Translations under genes and position numbers: made by a program
The notes under the pieces: model-generated
Databases searched by the model: none
What the model was told of the DNA's origin: nothing
The model's input: the letters and a program-made list of their open reading frames with translations, nothing else
Shown here: piece by piece, positions 36,827 through 46,771 of the stretch
How positions within the stretch are numbered: position 1 is the stretch's first letter
How the letters are laid out: each line of letters starts with the position of its first letter
DNA from: Flavivirga spongiicola
Lineage (GTDB): Bacteria; Bacteroidota; Bacteroidia; Flavobacteriales; Flavobacteriaceae
Direction of reading: 5' to 3'
Length of the DNA: 64,000 bases
Assembly: GCF_030540825.1 (NCBI RefSeq)
Contig: NZ_JAUOEO010000001.1
Span: 3,857,001-3,921,000 of the forward strand

Positions 36827-38140
36827 ATGCAATATTTACCTAACATTGTTTTTGCTATTGTACTAATAGCCGGTATTGGTTTTTTTGTTAAAAATGTAAA
36901 AAAACTTGCCAGAAATATTAAACTGGGAAAAGAGGTAGATGTTAGTGATAATAAATCGCAACGTTGGAAAAATATGGCGATGATTGCTTTGGGACAAAGT
37001 AAAATGGTACGCCGACCCATTGCTGGTTTTTTGCATGTTGTAGTATATATTGGCTTTATAATAATCAATATTGAAGTCTTAGAAATTATCATTGATGGTA
37101 TTTTTGGTACACATAGAGTTGGGTTAAAAATATTACCAACATCAGCATATGGGTTTTTAATTGGTGCTTTTGAAGTTTTAGCTGTACTCGTTTTTGTATC
37201 TGTTATTTTATTTTGGATTCGAAGAAACATTATAAGACTTCAACGTTTCTGGAAAAGTGAAATGACAAGTTGGCCTAAAAATGACGGTAATAATATTTTG
37301 TATTTTGAAATGGTATTAATGACTTTGTTTTTAGTTATGAATGCTACAGATGTTCATTTTCAAGATTTAAATTCTGGTAATGTAATCAGTCAATTTATAG
37401 AACCTTGGTTTAGTGGTCTATCTAATAGCACATTACACTTTATAGGAAGAGGAGCATGGTGGGTACATATCATTGGTATATTAGTTTTCTTAAACTATCT
37501 CTATTACTCAAAGCATTTACATATATTATTAGCATTTCCAAATACGTATTACGGGAAGTTACAGCCTAAAGGACAGCTAAATAATTTAGAAGCTGTAACC
37601 AAAGAAGTTAAAATGATGATGGATCCTAATGTTGATCCATTTGCAGCTCCGCCAGCAGGAACAGAAAATGATGTACCTGCTAAATTTGGTGCCAGCGATG
37701 TACAAGATTTAAGTTGGGTTAACTTATTAAATGCTTATACATGTACAGAATGTGGACGTTGTACTAGTGAGTGTCCAGCCAATCAAACAGGGAAAAAACT
37801 ATCGCCTCGTAAAATTATGATGGATACCAGAGACCGCTTGGAGGAAGTTGGTAAAAATATAGATACAAATAAAGGTGAGTTTAAAGATGATGGAAAGCAA
37901 CTTTTAGACGATTATATAACTAGAGAAGAATTGTGGGCATGTACGTCATGTAATGCCTGTGTAGAAGCTTGTCCAGTGAGTATAGATCCATTATCAATTA
38001 TTTTAGATATGCGTCGTTATTTGGTTATGGAGCAGTCCGCTGCCCCTACAGAACTAAATAATATGATGACTAATATTGAAAACAATGGCGCACCGTGGCC
38101 ATACAATCAAATGGATCGATTAAATTGGAAAAACGACTAG
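36827..38140 (+). CDS. Membrane-bound 4Fe-4S ferredoxin-type protein
   Basis: This 437-residue protein has several membrane helices in its first half (about 4-22, 66-90, 112-130, 158-176 and 207-226). Two 4Fe-4S motifs follow, C306/C309/C312/C316 and C372/C375/C378/C382. The layout matches the membrane subunit of (Fe-S) oxidoreductases of HdrE/DsrM or GlpC type. With the CCG protein 35 bp downstream it probably forms an electron-transfer complex to quinone. The donor is unknown; a link to electron-transfer flavoprotein has been proposed for similar pairs. Confidence 0.85.
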   Translation: MQYLPNIVFAIVLIAGIGFFVKNVKKLARNIKLGKEVDVSDNKSQRWKNMAMIALGQSKMVRRPIAGFLHVVVYIGFIIINIEVLEIIIDGIFGTHRVGLKILPTSAYGFLIGAFEVLAVLVFVSVILFWIRRNIIRLQRFWKSEMTSWPKNDGNNILYFEMVLMTLFLVMNATDVHFQDLNSGNVISQFIEPWFSGLSNSTLHFIGRGAWWVHIIGILVFLNYLYYSKHLHILLAFPNTYYGKLQPKGQLNNLEAVTKEVKMMMDPNVDPFAAPPAGTENDVPAKFGASDVQDLSWVNLLNAYTCTECGRCTSECPANQTGKKLSPRKIMMDTRDRLEEVGKNIDTNKGEFKDDGKQLLDDYITREELWACTSCNACVEACPVSIDPLSIILDMRRYLVMEQSAAPTELNNMMTNIENNGAPWPYNQMDRLNWKND

Positions 38141-38174
38141 ATTATTTTATAAATTCAAAAAATCAAAATAAAAC

Positions 38175-38966
38175 ATGAGCGAATTACTAAAAGTGCCAAC
38201 GATGGCAGAATTTATGGCTCAAGGCAAGCAACCTGAAGTATTATTCTGGGTTGGTTGTGCAGGTAGTTTTGATGATAGAGCAAAAAAAATAACAAAAGCT
38301 TTTGTTAAACTATTAAACAAAGCTAATATCGAATTTGCAGTATTAGGAACAGAAGAAAGCTGTACTGGAGATCCTGCAAAAAGAGCCGGGAACGAGTTTT
38401 TATTTCAAATGCAGGCGGTAACTAATATAGAGGTGTTAAACGCCTATGAAGTAAAAAAAATAGTAACAGCTTGTCCACATTGTTTTAATACTATAAAAAA
38501 TGAGTATCCAGAGTTAGGAGGTAATTATGAGGTTATGCACCATACGCAGTTTTTGAAAACCTTACTAGATGATGGTCGTTTAACTATAGAAGGTGGAAAG
38601 TTTAAAGGAAAGCGTATTACGTTTCATGACCCATGTTATTTAGGGCGTGCTAATAATGTTTATGAGGCACCAAGAGACTTAATTCAGAAATTAGAAGCAG
38701 AATTAGTTGAAATGAAAAATTGCAGACGTAATGGTTTATGTTGCGGAGCAGGGGGGGCGCAAATGTTTAAGGATGCCGAAAAAGGTGATAAAGAAGTAAA
38801 TGTTGAGCGTACCGAACAAGCTTTAGAAGTAAAACCAGAAATCATCGCAGCAGGTTGCCCGTTTTGTAACACCATGATGACTGATGGTGTAAAAGCTAAA
38901 GAAAAAGAAGACGATGTTGCTGTAATGGACATTGCTGAATTAATAGCTAATGCGCAGGATCTATAA
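38175..38966 (+). CDS. CCG domain (Fe-S)-binding protein, HdrD/GlpC type
   Basis: This 263-residue protein has two cysteine-rich CCG domains: CPHCFNTIKNEYPELGG with HDPCYLGRANN in the first half, and NGLCCGAGGAQMF with AGCPFCNTMMTDG in the second. These bind a non-cubane or 4Fe-4S cluster as in heterodisulfide reductase and lactate-utilisation proteins. It is cytoplasmic and very likely the soluble partner of the membrane protein encoded just upstream. Confidence 0.88.
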   Translation: MSELLKVPTMAEFMAQGKQPEVLFWVGCAGSFDDRAKKITKAFVKLLNKANIEFAVLGTEESCTGDPAKRAGNEFLFQMQAVTNIEVLNAYEVKKIVTACPHCFNTIKNEYPELGGNYEVMHHTQFLKTLLDDGRLTIEGGKFKGKRITFHDPCYLGRANNVYEAPRDLIQKLEAELVEMKNCRRNGLCCGAGGAQMFKDAEKGDKEVNVERTEQALEVKPEIIAAGCPFCNTMMTDGVKAKEKEDDVAVMDIAELIANAQDL

Positions 38967-39181
38967 TATATAAGCAAAAAATCTTTTTAAAGCAATCTAC
39001 AATTTTTATTAGTCCGCACTTATTGCGTAGTAGTAAAATTTAATTTTGAAAAGTTGCAAAGCTATGTCTTCAAAATTGGTAGTTGATATATATTCAGGAG
39101 CTCAAGGTTTAACTATTCCACATATATAGCTAAATCAACATAAATAGCATGAATCTTTTGATTAAAAAACCGAATTTCTTC

Positions 39182-39226
39182 GTTAAAAATACTCGGCGTA
39201 GCTAGGCTATGCCGAGTATTTTTAAC
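39182..39226. repeat. 21-bp-arm palindrome (GTTAAAAATACTCGGC type)
   Basis: GTTAAAAATACTCGGCGTAG plus C pairs with GCTATGCCGAGTATTTTTAAC across a 3-nt loop, with one G-T wobble. A T-run follows each arm, so it could end transcription in either direction. It lies 215 bp beyond the CCG gene, far for a simple terminator. Confidence 0.75.
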
Positions 39227-39365
39227 TCGAACTTCAATTTTTTATCTCTAAATATTTTATGCCATTTTATATCAACTTAGCTATAACGATAAAAAATGCA
39301 TGACGAATTGTTGATTATATATTATTTAAGGTGGAATCATAACACAAAGATTGGATGTAAATCCG

Positions 39366-39373
39366 TATTTTTG
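39366..39373 (+). promoter_or_regulatory. Putative -7 box for the 161-residue conserved protein
   Basis: TATTTTTG matches TAnnTTTG, 70 nt upstream of the start at 39443. No clear -33 TTTG is found at the expected distance. Confidence 0.3.
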
Positions 39374-39442
39374 TGCCGTAAGAAGAACTGTTTTTTTAGT
39401 TCTAAATTCAAAAATCATCAATCGTAATTCTAAAATCAAAAC

Positions 39443-39928
39443 ATGCTAGTAGATTTTAACATATTACCTGAAGAATCCCGTGTTTGGATATATCAAGCGA
39501 ATCGATCTTTTACAGAACAGGAGATTGAAGAAATACAATCTAAGTTAGATGTCTTTATTGAGAACTGGACAGCTCATGGAAGTGATTTACAATCAGGATA
39601 CTTAGTTAAGTATAAGCGCTTTATAATTATAGGTTTGAATCAAAATCTACATAATGCTTCAGGTTGTTCTATTGATGCCTCGGTACATTTTATTCAGCAA
39701 TTAGAAAAAGATTTCAATGTTGATTTGATGGATAAAATGAATGTTTCCTATAAACAAGGAGAGTATATTGCTTATAAGCCACTTGTTGACTTTAAAAAAA
39801 TGGCGAAAGATAAAGCCGTTTCTAAAAACACCATTGTTTTTAATAACCTGGTTACTAATATTGCTGAGTTTAAAGAAAATTGGGAGGTTCCCGCTAGCGA
39901 GAGTTGGCATAGTAGGTTTATTAAATAG
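39443..39928 (+). CDS. Conserved Bacteroidota protein (often labelled ABC transporter ATPase)
   Basis: This 161-residue cytoplasmic protein begins MLVDFNILPEESRVWIYQAN and has GSDLQSGYLVKYKRFIIIGL and NASGCSIDASVHFIQQLEKD. I recall close relatives in nearly all Flavobacteriaceae, frequently named ABC transporter ATPase. There is no Walker A, signature or Walker B motif here, so that name is not supported. The function is unknown. It is likely an independent gene given the 476-bp gap before it. Confidence 0.75.
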   Translation: MLVDFNILPEESRVWIYQANRSFTEQEIEEIQSKLDVFIENWTAHGSDLQSGYLVKYKRFIIIGLNQNLHNASGCSIDASVHFIQQLEKDFNVDLMDKMNVSYKQGEYIAYKPLVDFKKMAKDKAVSKNTIVFNNLVTNIAEFKENWEVPASESWHSRFIK

Positions 39929-40345
39929 CTGAATTCCTGCGAAGGCAGGAATCTATTAAATAATACTTGACGTGATTTTTGAGAAATTATCGCTGTAAAT
40001 CAAATAGTTATCATCTATAAAAGAAGAGTGGCGTTATTTCTGTAAAGTTTACCCCTGAAACAAATTTTGGGAGATGTACTCTTTATAACACTTAACAAAT
40101 ATTCGAAATAACTTATAGTTTCAATTAAAAAGATTCCTGCCTTCGCAGGAATTGAGGTAGTTAGTTTATTCTTTATTATCATTCTACCCAATTTTTTGTT
40201 GAAAGTCTAGTTAATTTTTAAAAGTAAATCTTAAAATTTAAGAGAACTATAAAATTTAAGAGAACAAAGTTATTAAACCTTAAAAAACTTTCATATATCA
40301 AATAGAATAATGATTTTTATGCTCATAAAGCGTAAAAATGATATT
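39929..40345. other. 417-bp intergenic region with paired small hairpins
   Basis: TTCCTGCGAAGGCAGGAA (about 39934-39951) and TTCCTGCCTTCGCAGGAA (about 40133-40150) are both hairpins and inverse copies of each other, about 200 bp apart. A direct repeat, AAAATTTAAGAGAAC, occurs twice near 40234-40265. No gene is seen. The hairpins are a dispersed intergenic repeat type, and related forms lie near 31755 and 44765. Confidence 0.55.
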
Positions 40346-41569
40346 ATGGCTAACGATATAATCTTATTAAATATTTCTGGACAAGACAAACCAGGGTTAA
40401 CTTCTAGTTTAACATCTGTTTTGGCAGAATATGGAGCCAAAGTTTTAGATATCGGACAAGCGAATATTCATGATACCCTATCTTTAGGAATCTTGTTTAA
40501 AATTGAATCAGGAAAAAAATCAGCAGCCGTATTAAAAGATTTGCTTTTTAAGGCTTATGAACTTGGTATTCAAGCTAAATTTACACCAATCACACTCAAA
40601 GATTATGAAAATTGGGTAACGTTACAAGGTAAAGACCGTTATATTGTTACTATTTTGGGGGAAAAGCTAGCAGCCGAACAAATATCAGAAGTTACTAAAA
40701 TAATATCAGAAAAGAATTTAAACATAGATTCTATAAAAAGACTTACAGGACGTTTATCACTTGTTAAAGAAGAAGAATACCCCAGAGCTTGTATACAACT
40801 ATCCATTAGAGGGAGAATAGATAATAAGGCTGATTTTACTGAGAGGTTTATGCAAATTTCACACGATCTAGATGTCGATATTGCTTTCCAAGAGGATAAT
40901 ATTTATAGGAGAAATAGACGCTTAGTTTGTTTCGATATGGATTCTACACTAATACAAACTGAAGTTATCGATGAATTGGCAGAATTGGCAGGTGTTGGCG
41001 ATGAAGTAAAAGCCATTACAGAATCTGCAATGCAAGGAGAAATTGACTTTAAAGAGAGTTTTGAAAGTCGTATGAAACTCTTAAAAGGATTAAAAGAAAA
41101 AGTGCTTCACGATGTGGCAATAAATCTACCTATAACTAAGGGGGCAAAAAGACTAATAGATACATTGAAAAGCTATGGATTTAAAACAGCTATTCTGTCG
41201 GGTGGATTTACATATTTTGGTCACTATTTAAAGGAAGTACTGGGTATGGATTATGTGTATGCTAACCAATTGGAAATTAAAGATGGTGTTTTAACTGGTG
41301 GCTATATTGGTGATATTGTTGATGGTGATAAAAAAGCAGAGTATCTTAAAGAAATTGCTAAAAATGAGGATATAGATATTAGCCAAACTATAGCTGTTGG
41401 AGATGGCGCAAACGATTTACCAATGCTTAATCTTGCTGGGTTAGGGATCGCTTTTCATGCGAAACCAACGGTAAAAGATAATGCACAAAACTCTATATCA
41501 AGTATTGGTCTAGATGGTGTGCTGTATTTGTTGGGGTATCACGACAGGCATATAGATTTAATTGAATAG
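40346..41569 (+). CDS. serB: Phosphoserine phosphatase with N-terminal ACT domains
   Basis: This 407-residue protein starts at the ATG at 40346 (MANDIILLNISGQDKPGLTS); twelve codons upstream are open but not conserved-looking. Two ACT-type domains (about 5-80 and 98-178) precede a HAD phosphatase domain. That domain has the nucleophile motif CFDMDSTLIQTEVIDE (Asp197, Asp199), ILSGGFTYFG and AVGDGANDLPML. It makes serine from phosphoserine. The ACT domains suggest feedback by serine or another amino acid. Confidence 0.93.
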   Translation: MANDIILLNISGQDKPGLTSSLTSVLAEYGAKVLDIGQANIHDTLSLGILFKIESGKKSAAVLKDLLFKAYELGIQAKFTPITLKDYENWVTLQGKDRYIVTILGEKLAAEQISEVTKIISEKNLNIDSIKRLTGRLSLVKEEEYPRACIQLSIRGRIDNKADFTERFMQISHDLDVDIAFQEDNIYRRNRRLVCFDMDSTLIQTEVIDELAELAGVGDEVKAITESAMQGEIDFKESFESRMKLLKGLKEKVLHDVAINLPITKGAKRLIDTLKSYGFKTAILSGGFTYFGHYLKEVLGMDYVYANQLEIKDGVLTGGYIGDIVDGDKKAEYLKEIAKNEDIDISQTIAVGDGANDLPMLNLAGLGIAFHAKPTVKDNAQNSISSIGLDGVLYLLGYHDRHIDLIE

Positions 41570-41793
41570 TTAAAAAAAATCGGTATAGTTCTGTTCTTAA
41601 GTGATTTAATCAATCTTGTTATAAAATGTAATACGAATCTTATAGTAATAAGTATTACCGATTGTAGAAATAGTAGTTCATTATTTCTTTAAATCTATCT
41701 AAAAGTCTTTTTATCTTCCCTTTAAAAGTGTTAATTTGGCATTATTATCAGTGTTAAGACAATTGCTATTAATGCCTCTAATTAATTCTTTTT

Positions 41794-44712
41794 ATGTACC
41801 GTATCTTTTTTACAGTAATATCATTTTTTACAATATTTTCTGCGCTTAGTCAAGCGGCCAAAAACCCTTTGTTAACTGATGATGCTGAAGCTCAACAAAA
41901 ATGGGCGGATAGTATTTATGAATCCATGACTTTAGCTGAAAAAGTAGGACAGTTATATATGGTGCAAGTTATGTCTGATCAAGATGTTACTTCAAAAAGT
42001 AAAATTATTCAGCTAATTAAAGATTATCATATTGGCGGCATCATTTATTCAAACGGAGGTCCCGTTAGACAAGCAAAATTGAATAATGAATTACAATCAT
42101 TTTCTAAAACCCCATTGCTGGTCGGGATGGATGCAGAATGGGGATTGAGCATGCGTTTAGATTCGACCTATGCTTTTCCTTGGAATATGACACTGGGAGC
42201 TATAAAAGACAACGATCTTATAGAGCAAACAGGAAGAAAAATAGGAGAACATTGTAAGCGTTTAGGGGTTCATTTTAATTTTGCACCCGTTGTAGATATT
42301 AATACCAACCCTAAAAATCCAATAATAGGCAATCGATCTTTTGGAGAAGATAGAGATAATGTTACTGAAAAGGCATTAGCTTTTATGAAAGGTATGCAGG
42401 AAGCGGGCGTTTTAGCTAGCGCCAAACATTTTCCTGGTCATGGTGATACAGATCAAGATTCACATGAAAGATTACCAACTATAAGTTTTAATGAAAAGCG
42501 TATCGATTCTATAGAGTTGTATCCGTATAGAAAACTCATTATAGAAGGTCTATCTAGCGTCATGGTGGCGCATTTAAATGTACCCAATTTGGAGTCTCGT
42601 TCAGGCTACCCATCTTCATTATCAAAGCATATTGTCACCAATGTTTTAAAAGATTCTTTAGGTTTTCAAGGACTTATATTTACAGATGCACTCACGATGA
42701 AAGGTGTTTCAGACTTTGGTGAAACCGGAGATATAGATTTGGCCGCTTTTAATGCTGGGAACGATGTTATGTTAATGTCTGAAGATGTAGGTATTGGCAC
42801 TGCTAAAATTATAGATGCTTGCAATAAAGGTGATATTACAGAAGAACGTTTGGCGCATTCGGTAAAAAAGATATTGAAAGCGAAATATAAAGTAGGTTTA
42901 AATAATTATGAACCTATTGGACTATATAATTTGTCTAAAGATTTAAATAGGCTCGAAGATGATATTTTGTATGAAGAATTGATTGAAAATGCTCTTACTA
43001 TTGTGAAAAACGATAAGCATTTTATGCCTTTAAGGCAATTAGAAACTAAAACTATAGCCTATGTGAATATGGGAGATGACAGTGGTTCGGCATTTTTTAA
43101 TGAATTAAAAAAATACGCGAAAGTACATCATATAGAAGCTGAAAAGTTAGATGGTTTAATTAAAAAACTTCAAGTATATAATACCGTAATAGTTGGTTTA
43201 CACCGCTCTAATGATAGTCCGTGGCAGAAGTATCAATTCACTAATAAAGAATTAGTTTGGTTACAAGAAATAGCCCGAACGCATACCGTTATTTTAGATG
43301 CTTTTGTTAAACCTTATGCGCTTTCAGACTTAAAAAGTATCGAAAACATTGAAGGTATAGTAGTTAGTTATCAAAATAGTGACATAGCACAGCAAAAATC
43401 GGCACAACTTATTTTTGGTGCTATTCCTGCCAAAGGACATTTACCAGTATCTACTGGAACCTTTTTTAAAGCGGGAGAAGGGTTTAATATCAATGCTATT
43501 AAAAGATTGGGGTATACTATTCCAGAGCGTGTAGGGATGAATTCTCAAAAATTAAAACGAGTAGATTCAGTTGCACAATTGGCAGTAAATCATAAGATGA
43601 CACCGGGTATTCAATTATTAATCGCAAGAAAAGGGCAAGTCATTTACAATAAAAGTTTTGGCAAGCATACTTACAAAGGAAAAAATAGAGTAGGGTTTGA
43701 TGATATTTATGATGTAGCATCTTTAACCAAAATATTAGCAACATTACCATTGCTCATGGAACTTGAAGAGAATGGTATTGTATCATTAGACACTAAACTT
43801 TCAAAAATATTACCAGAATATAAAGGCTCAAATAAGGAAGATATATCCATTAAAAGTATGTTATCGCATTATGCTCGATTAAGACCATGGGAGCCATTTT
43901 ATTTTCGTACTTTAGATACTGTTACTAAACGACCAAGTAAAAAATATTATAGAGGCAAAAAAACTGGTAAATTTAATGTAGAAGTCACGAAGAATTTGTT
44001 TTTACGCTCTGATTATAAGGATTCTATAAACAGTATTATTAAAGACTCAGAATTGTTAAAAAGACTAAGGTATAGATATAGTGACTTTCCATATTATATT
44101 TTAAAGAAATTTATAGAAACTCATTACGACAAAACACTTGATAAATTGGTACAAGATCATTTTTATCAATCATTAGGAGCTAATAATACATTGTACAACC
44201 CATATTATAAAATAAGTAGCAAGAAAATCGTTCCAACAGAAGTAGACGATTATTATAGATATCAAAAAGTGCATGGCTATGTACATGATATGGGGGCAGC
44301 TATGCAAAATGGTATAGGAGGACATGCTGGTGTTTTTAGTAATGCTAACGATGTGGCCAAAATTTTGCAAATGTATTTACAAAAAGGGTATTATGGGGGT
44401 AAACGCTACTTAAAACCGGAAACTATTGATAAATTTAATACTTGCTATTATTGTGCAAAAGGAAATAGAAGAGGGATAGGATTTGATAAGCCACAGTTGG
44501 GAGAAGAAGGACCAACTTGTGGTTGCATATCTATGACAAGTTTTGGACATTCGGGTTTTACAGGAACTTATGCGTGGGCTGACCCTGAAGAAGAAATAGT
44601 TTATATCTTTTTGGCCAACAGAACCTACCCAAAAGCAGGGAAAAATTTATTGTTAAGGGAGAATATTAGAACTGAAATACAACGCTTAATTTACGAAGCG
44701 ATAATTGAATAA
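41794..44712 (+). CDS. GH3 beta-N-acetylhexosaminidase-like protein fused to a serine beta-lactamase-like domain
   Basis: This 972-residue secreted protein has a signal peptide (about 1-20). A GH3 barrel (about 35-380) has KHFPGHGDTD at 211-220, whose Asp/His pair is typical of NagZ-type enzymes, and the nucleophile Asp298 in FTDALTMKG. A second GH3-type domain is at about 390-560. From about 575 to 972 a class C beta-lactamase/PBP4-like domain follows with S643-L-T-K646, a YSD motif (YRYSDFPYYIL) and HSGFTGTYAWADP. Both active sites look intact. It may act on peptidoglycan fragments, removing GlcNAc and cutting peptide stems. A free-standing relative of the second half is at 60354. Confidence 0.9.
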   Translation: MYRIFFTVISFFTIFSALSQAAKNPLLTDDAEAQQKWADSIYESMTLAEKVGQLYMVQVMSDQDVTSKSKIIQLIKDYHIGGIIYSNGGPVRQAKLNNELQSFSKTPLLVGMDAEWGLSMRLDSTYAFPWNMTLGAIKDNDLIEQTGRKIGEHCKRLGVHFNFAPVVDINTNPKNPIIGNRSFGEDRDNVTEKALAFMKGMQEAGVLASAKHFPGHGDTDQDSHERLPTISFNEKRIDSIELYPYRKLIIEGLSSVMVAHLNVPNLESRSGYPSSLSKHIVTNVLKDSLGFQGLIFTDALTMKGVSDFGETGDIDLAAFNAGNDVMLMSEDVGIGTAKIIDACNKGDITEERLAHSVKKILKAKYKVGLNNYEPIGLYNLSKDLNRLEDDILYEELIENALTIVKNDKHFMPLRQLETKTIAYVNMGDDSGSAFFNELKKYAKVHHIEAEKLDGLIKKLQVYNTVIVGLHRSNDSPWQKYQFTNKELVWLQEIARTHTVILDAFVKPYALSDLKSIENIEGIVVSYQNSDIAQQKSAQLIFGAIPAKGHLPVSTGTFFKAGEGFNINAIKRLGYTIPERVGMNSQKLKRVDSVAQLAVNHKMTPGIQLLIARKGQVIYNKSFGKHTYKGKNRVGFDDIYDVASLTKILATLPLLMELEENGIVSLDTKLSKILPEYKGSNKEDISIKSMLSHYARLRPWEPFYFRTLDTVTKRPSKKYYRGKKTGKFNVEVTKNLFLRSDYKDSINSIIKDSELLKRLRYRYSDFPYYILKKFIETHYDKTLDKLVQDHFYQSLGANNTLYNPYYKISSKKIVPTEVDDYYRYQKVHGYVHDMGAAMQNGIGGHAGVFSNANDVAKILQMYLQKGYYGGKRYLKPETIDKFNTCYYCAKGNRRGIGFDKPQLGEEGPTCGCISMTSFGHSGFTGTYAWADPEEEIVYIFLANRTYPKAGKNLLLRENIRTEIQRLIYEAIIE

Positions 44713-44804
44713 TCCTGCAAGTTTTTTAAAACCTTGTAGTTATAAAATTAAGATTAACAGAAGTTAGATTCCCTCTTTCGTGGGAATGAAAAAATAGAGT
44801 TTCA

Positions 44805-45941
44805 ATGAAAATAGGAATTGTTTGCTACCCAACATTTGGAGGAAGTGGTGTCGTTGCCACAGAACTTGGTTTAGAATTGTCTAAACGTGGGCATGAAGTC
44901 CATTTTATTACATATAACCAACCCGTACGATTGGAGTTGTTAAGTAACAATGTACACTACCATGAGGTAAATGTTCCAGAATACCCTTTGTTTCACTATC
45001 AACCATACGAGTTGGCTTTATCTAGTAAATTAGTAGATATGGTGAGGCTTCATAAAATAGAAATTCTACATGTTCATTATGCTATTCCTCATGCTTACGC
45101 AGCTTATATGGCTAAAAAAATGCTGCAAGAAGCAGGTATTTATGTACCAATTGTTACAACATTGCACGGTACCGATATTACACTTGTGGGAAGCCACCCA
45201 TTTTATAAACCGGCGGTGGAATTCAGTATTAATAAATCGGATGCAGTAACGGCAGTATCACAAAGTTTAAAAGACGATACGTTACGATTATTTGATATTA
45301 AAAGTGATATTAATGTCGTACCAAATTTTATCGATTTAGATAAATATAAGCACAGTTTTACAGATTGTCAACGTGTAATGATGGCCCATGATAATGAAAG
45401 AATAATTACGCATATTAGTAATTTACGCCCGGTAAAACGTGCACAGGACGTTATTTCTGTTTTTTATAATATTCAAAAAGAAATGCCAGCTAAATTAATG
45501 CTTGTTGGAGAGGGGCCAGAGCGTGAAAAAATAGAACTACGTTGTCAAGAATTAGGTATTTTAGATAAAGTTATTTTCTTCGGAAAAAGTAATGAAATAG
45601 ATAAAATATTATGTTTTAGCGATTTGTTCTTACTACCTTCACAAACAGAGAGTTTTGGATTAGCAGCGTTAGAAGCTATGGCTTCTTGTGTTCCAGTTAT
45701 ATCAAGTAATACAGGAGGAATTCCCGAAGTTAACATACACGGGGTGTCCGGGTTTTTAAGTGATGCAGGCGATGTAGAGGATATGACTAAAAATGCACTT
45801 TATATTTTGAGCGATGAAAAACGTTTACAGACTTTTAAAGATAATGCAAGAAAAGAAGCTTTAAAATTCGATTTGCATGCTATTGTACCTCAGTATGAAG
45901 CTATTTATGAAGATACTTTGGCTAAGTGTCTGGTATTATAA
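44805..45941 (+). CDS. bshA: N-acetyl-alpha-D-glucosaminyl L-malate synthase BshA
   Basis: This 378-residue GT4 glycosyltransferase begins MKIGIVCYPTFGGSGVVATE, the BshA hallmark. It has VHYAIPHAYAAYMAKKML, LHGTDITLVGSHP and the GT4 motif LPSQTESFGLAALEAMA. It joins GlcNAc from UDP-GlcNAc to L-malate, the first step of bacillithiol synthesis. BshB and BshC are not in this window. A bidirectional terminator follows. Confidence 0.94.
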   Translation: MKIGIVCYPTFGGSGVVATELGLELSKRGHEVHFITYNQPVRLELLSNNVHYHEVNVPEYPLFHYQPYELALSSKLVDMVRLHKIEILHVHYAIPHAYAAYMAKKMLQEAGIYVPIVTTLHGTDITLVGSHPFYKPAVEFSINKSDAVTAVSQSLKDDTLRLFDIKSDINVVPNFIDLDKYKHSFTDCQRVMMAHDNERIITHISNLRPVKRAQDVISVFYNIQKEMPAKLMLVGEGPEREKIELRCQELGILDKVIFFGKSNEIDKILCFSDLFLLPSQTESFGLAALEAMASCVPVISSNTGGIPEVNIHGVSGFLSDAGDVEDMTKNALYILSDEKRLQTFKDNARKEALKFDLHAIVPQYEAIYEDTLAKCLVL

Positions 45942-45967
45942 GTATAAAAAAGGAACTATAAATTAAC

Positions 45968-45996
45968 AAAAAAGCGCCCATTAAGGCGCTTTTTTA
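45968..45996. terminator. Bidirectional terminator between bshA and a porin-like gene
   Basis: AAAAAAGCGCC (45968-45978) pairs with GGCGCTTTTTT (45985-45995) across a 6-nt loop. A-runs and T-runs on both sides let it serve both convergent genes. Confidence 0.9.
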
Positions 45997-46017
45997 TTTA
46001 ATATATAATTTTCTAAC

Positions 46018-46509
46018 TTAGAATTGATAACGAATACTAAAAGCAATATCAAAATCTAAGTCATTGTTATTATAAACATCATCTCCAAAACCAATTTCTG
46101 GTCTAAAATCTAATGATAATAATAATGGAATATCAAAGTTATACTCAATACCAATATCACCGGCTGCGAAAATAAATGTATCAGAAACATCTCTTCCACC
46201 AGGAACATCAAAGCTAAAAGAGCCAATACCACCACCAGCACCTACATACCAATTAAAAGAACCATCTAAAGGAAATACCCATTGATACAATCCAGCAAGC
46301 TTAAAACCATCATAGTTTTTTCCGTCTCTCCAACCAAAATCTAATTCTAGTCTATTGTTATCACCTAAAGCACGTTGATAAGAGATTTCAGCACCTAAGC
46401 CGTCACTGTCACCCAATCGTAACCCAATAGCGTTATCTGAAATGCTTTGAGCACCAGAGGTTAAAGTGAATCCTAAAATAGCAACTGATAATAAAAATAA
46501 TTTCTTCAT
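46018..46509 (-). CDS. Small outer-membrane beta-barrel protein
   Basis: This 163-residue protein starts at the ATG at 46509, which begins a clear signal peptide (MKKLFLLSVAILGFTLTSGA); the longer frame to 46668 is rejected. The mature part alternates polar and hydrophobic residues, with strands such as NRLELDFGWRDGKNYDGFKL, GGIGSFSFDVPG and a final DIAFSIRYQF. A C-terminal Phe is usual for barrels. It is probably an eight-stranded outer-membrane protein of unknown role. Confidence 0.8.
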   Translation of the reverse strand: MKKLFLLSVAILGFTLTSGAQSISDNAIGLRLGDSDGLGAEISYQRALGDNNRLELDFGWRDGKNYDGFKLAGLYQWVFPLDGSFNWYVGAGGGIGSFSFDVPGGRDVSDTFIFAAGDIGIEYNFDIPLLLSLDFRPEIGFGDDVYNNNDLDFDIAFSIRYQF

Positions 46510-46771
46510 AAGTTTAAAGTTTAGTTTGATTAAATGATATACGATATTTTTCGTAAAAAAGATTACTCTATTTACATTGGTTAACAAAAATAACGCCAAA
46601 ATTGAATTTATATTTAATGGCCGTTTAGATTTATAAACATATTTATTAAACAATGGGATTGACTTCACGTTTTCAAGTATTAAGAGAAGAGGTAATCCTT
46701 CAGGTGAGTTATTATACTATACCATGGATTTGGCACTCTAACTAACAAAAAATTCTTATCCATTATTCACG

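Larger units (their letters stand above)
38967..39442. other. 476-bp intergenic region with large palindrome
   Basis: No gene is seen. It contains a strong palindrome at 39182-39226 and, near its right end, a TAnnTTTG-like box for the next gene. The rest is AT-rich, with several short broken frames. Confidence 0.5.

Noticed and set aside
39443..39928. ABC transporter ATPase label for the 161-residue protein
   Set aside because: No Walker A, signature or Walker B motif can be found, so the common database name is not supported by the sequence.
46640..46743. Small plus-strand frame starting MGLTSRFQVLREEV
   Set aside because: It has only about 31 codons, no similarity that I recognise, and no coupling to a neighbouring gene.
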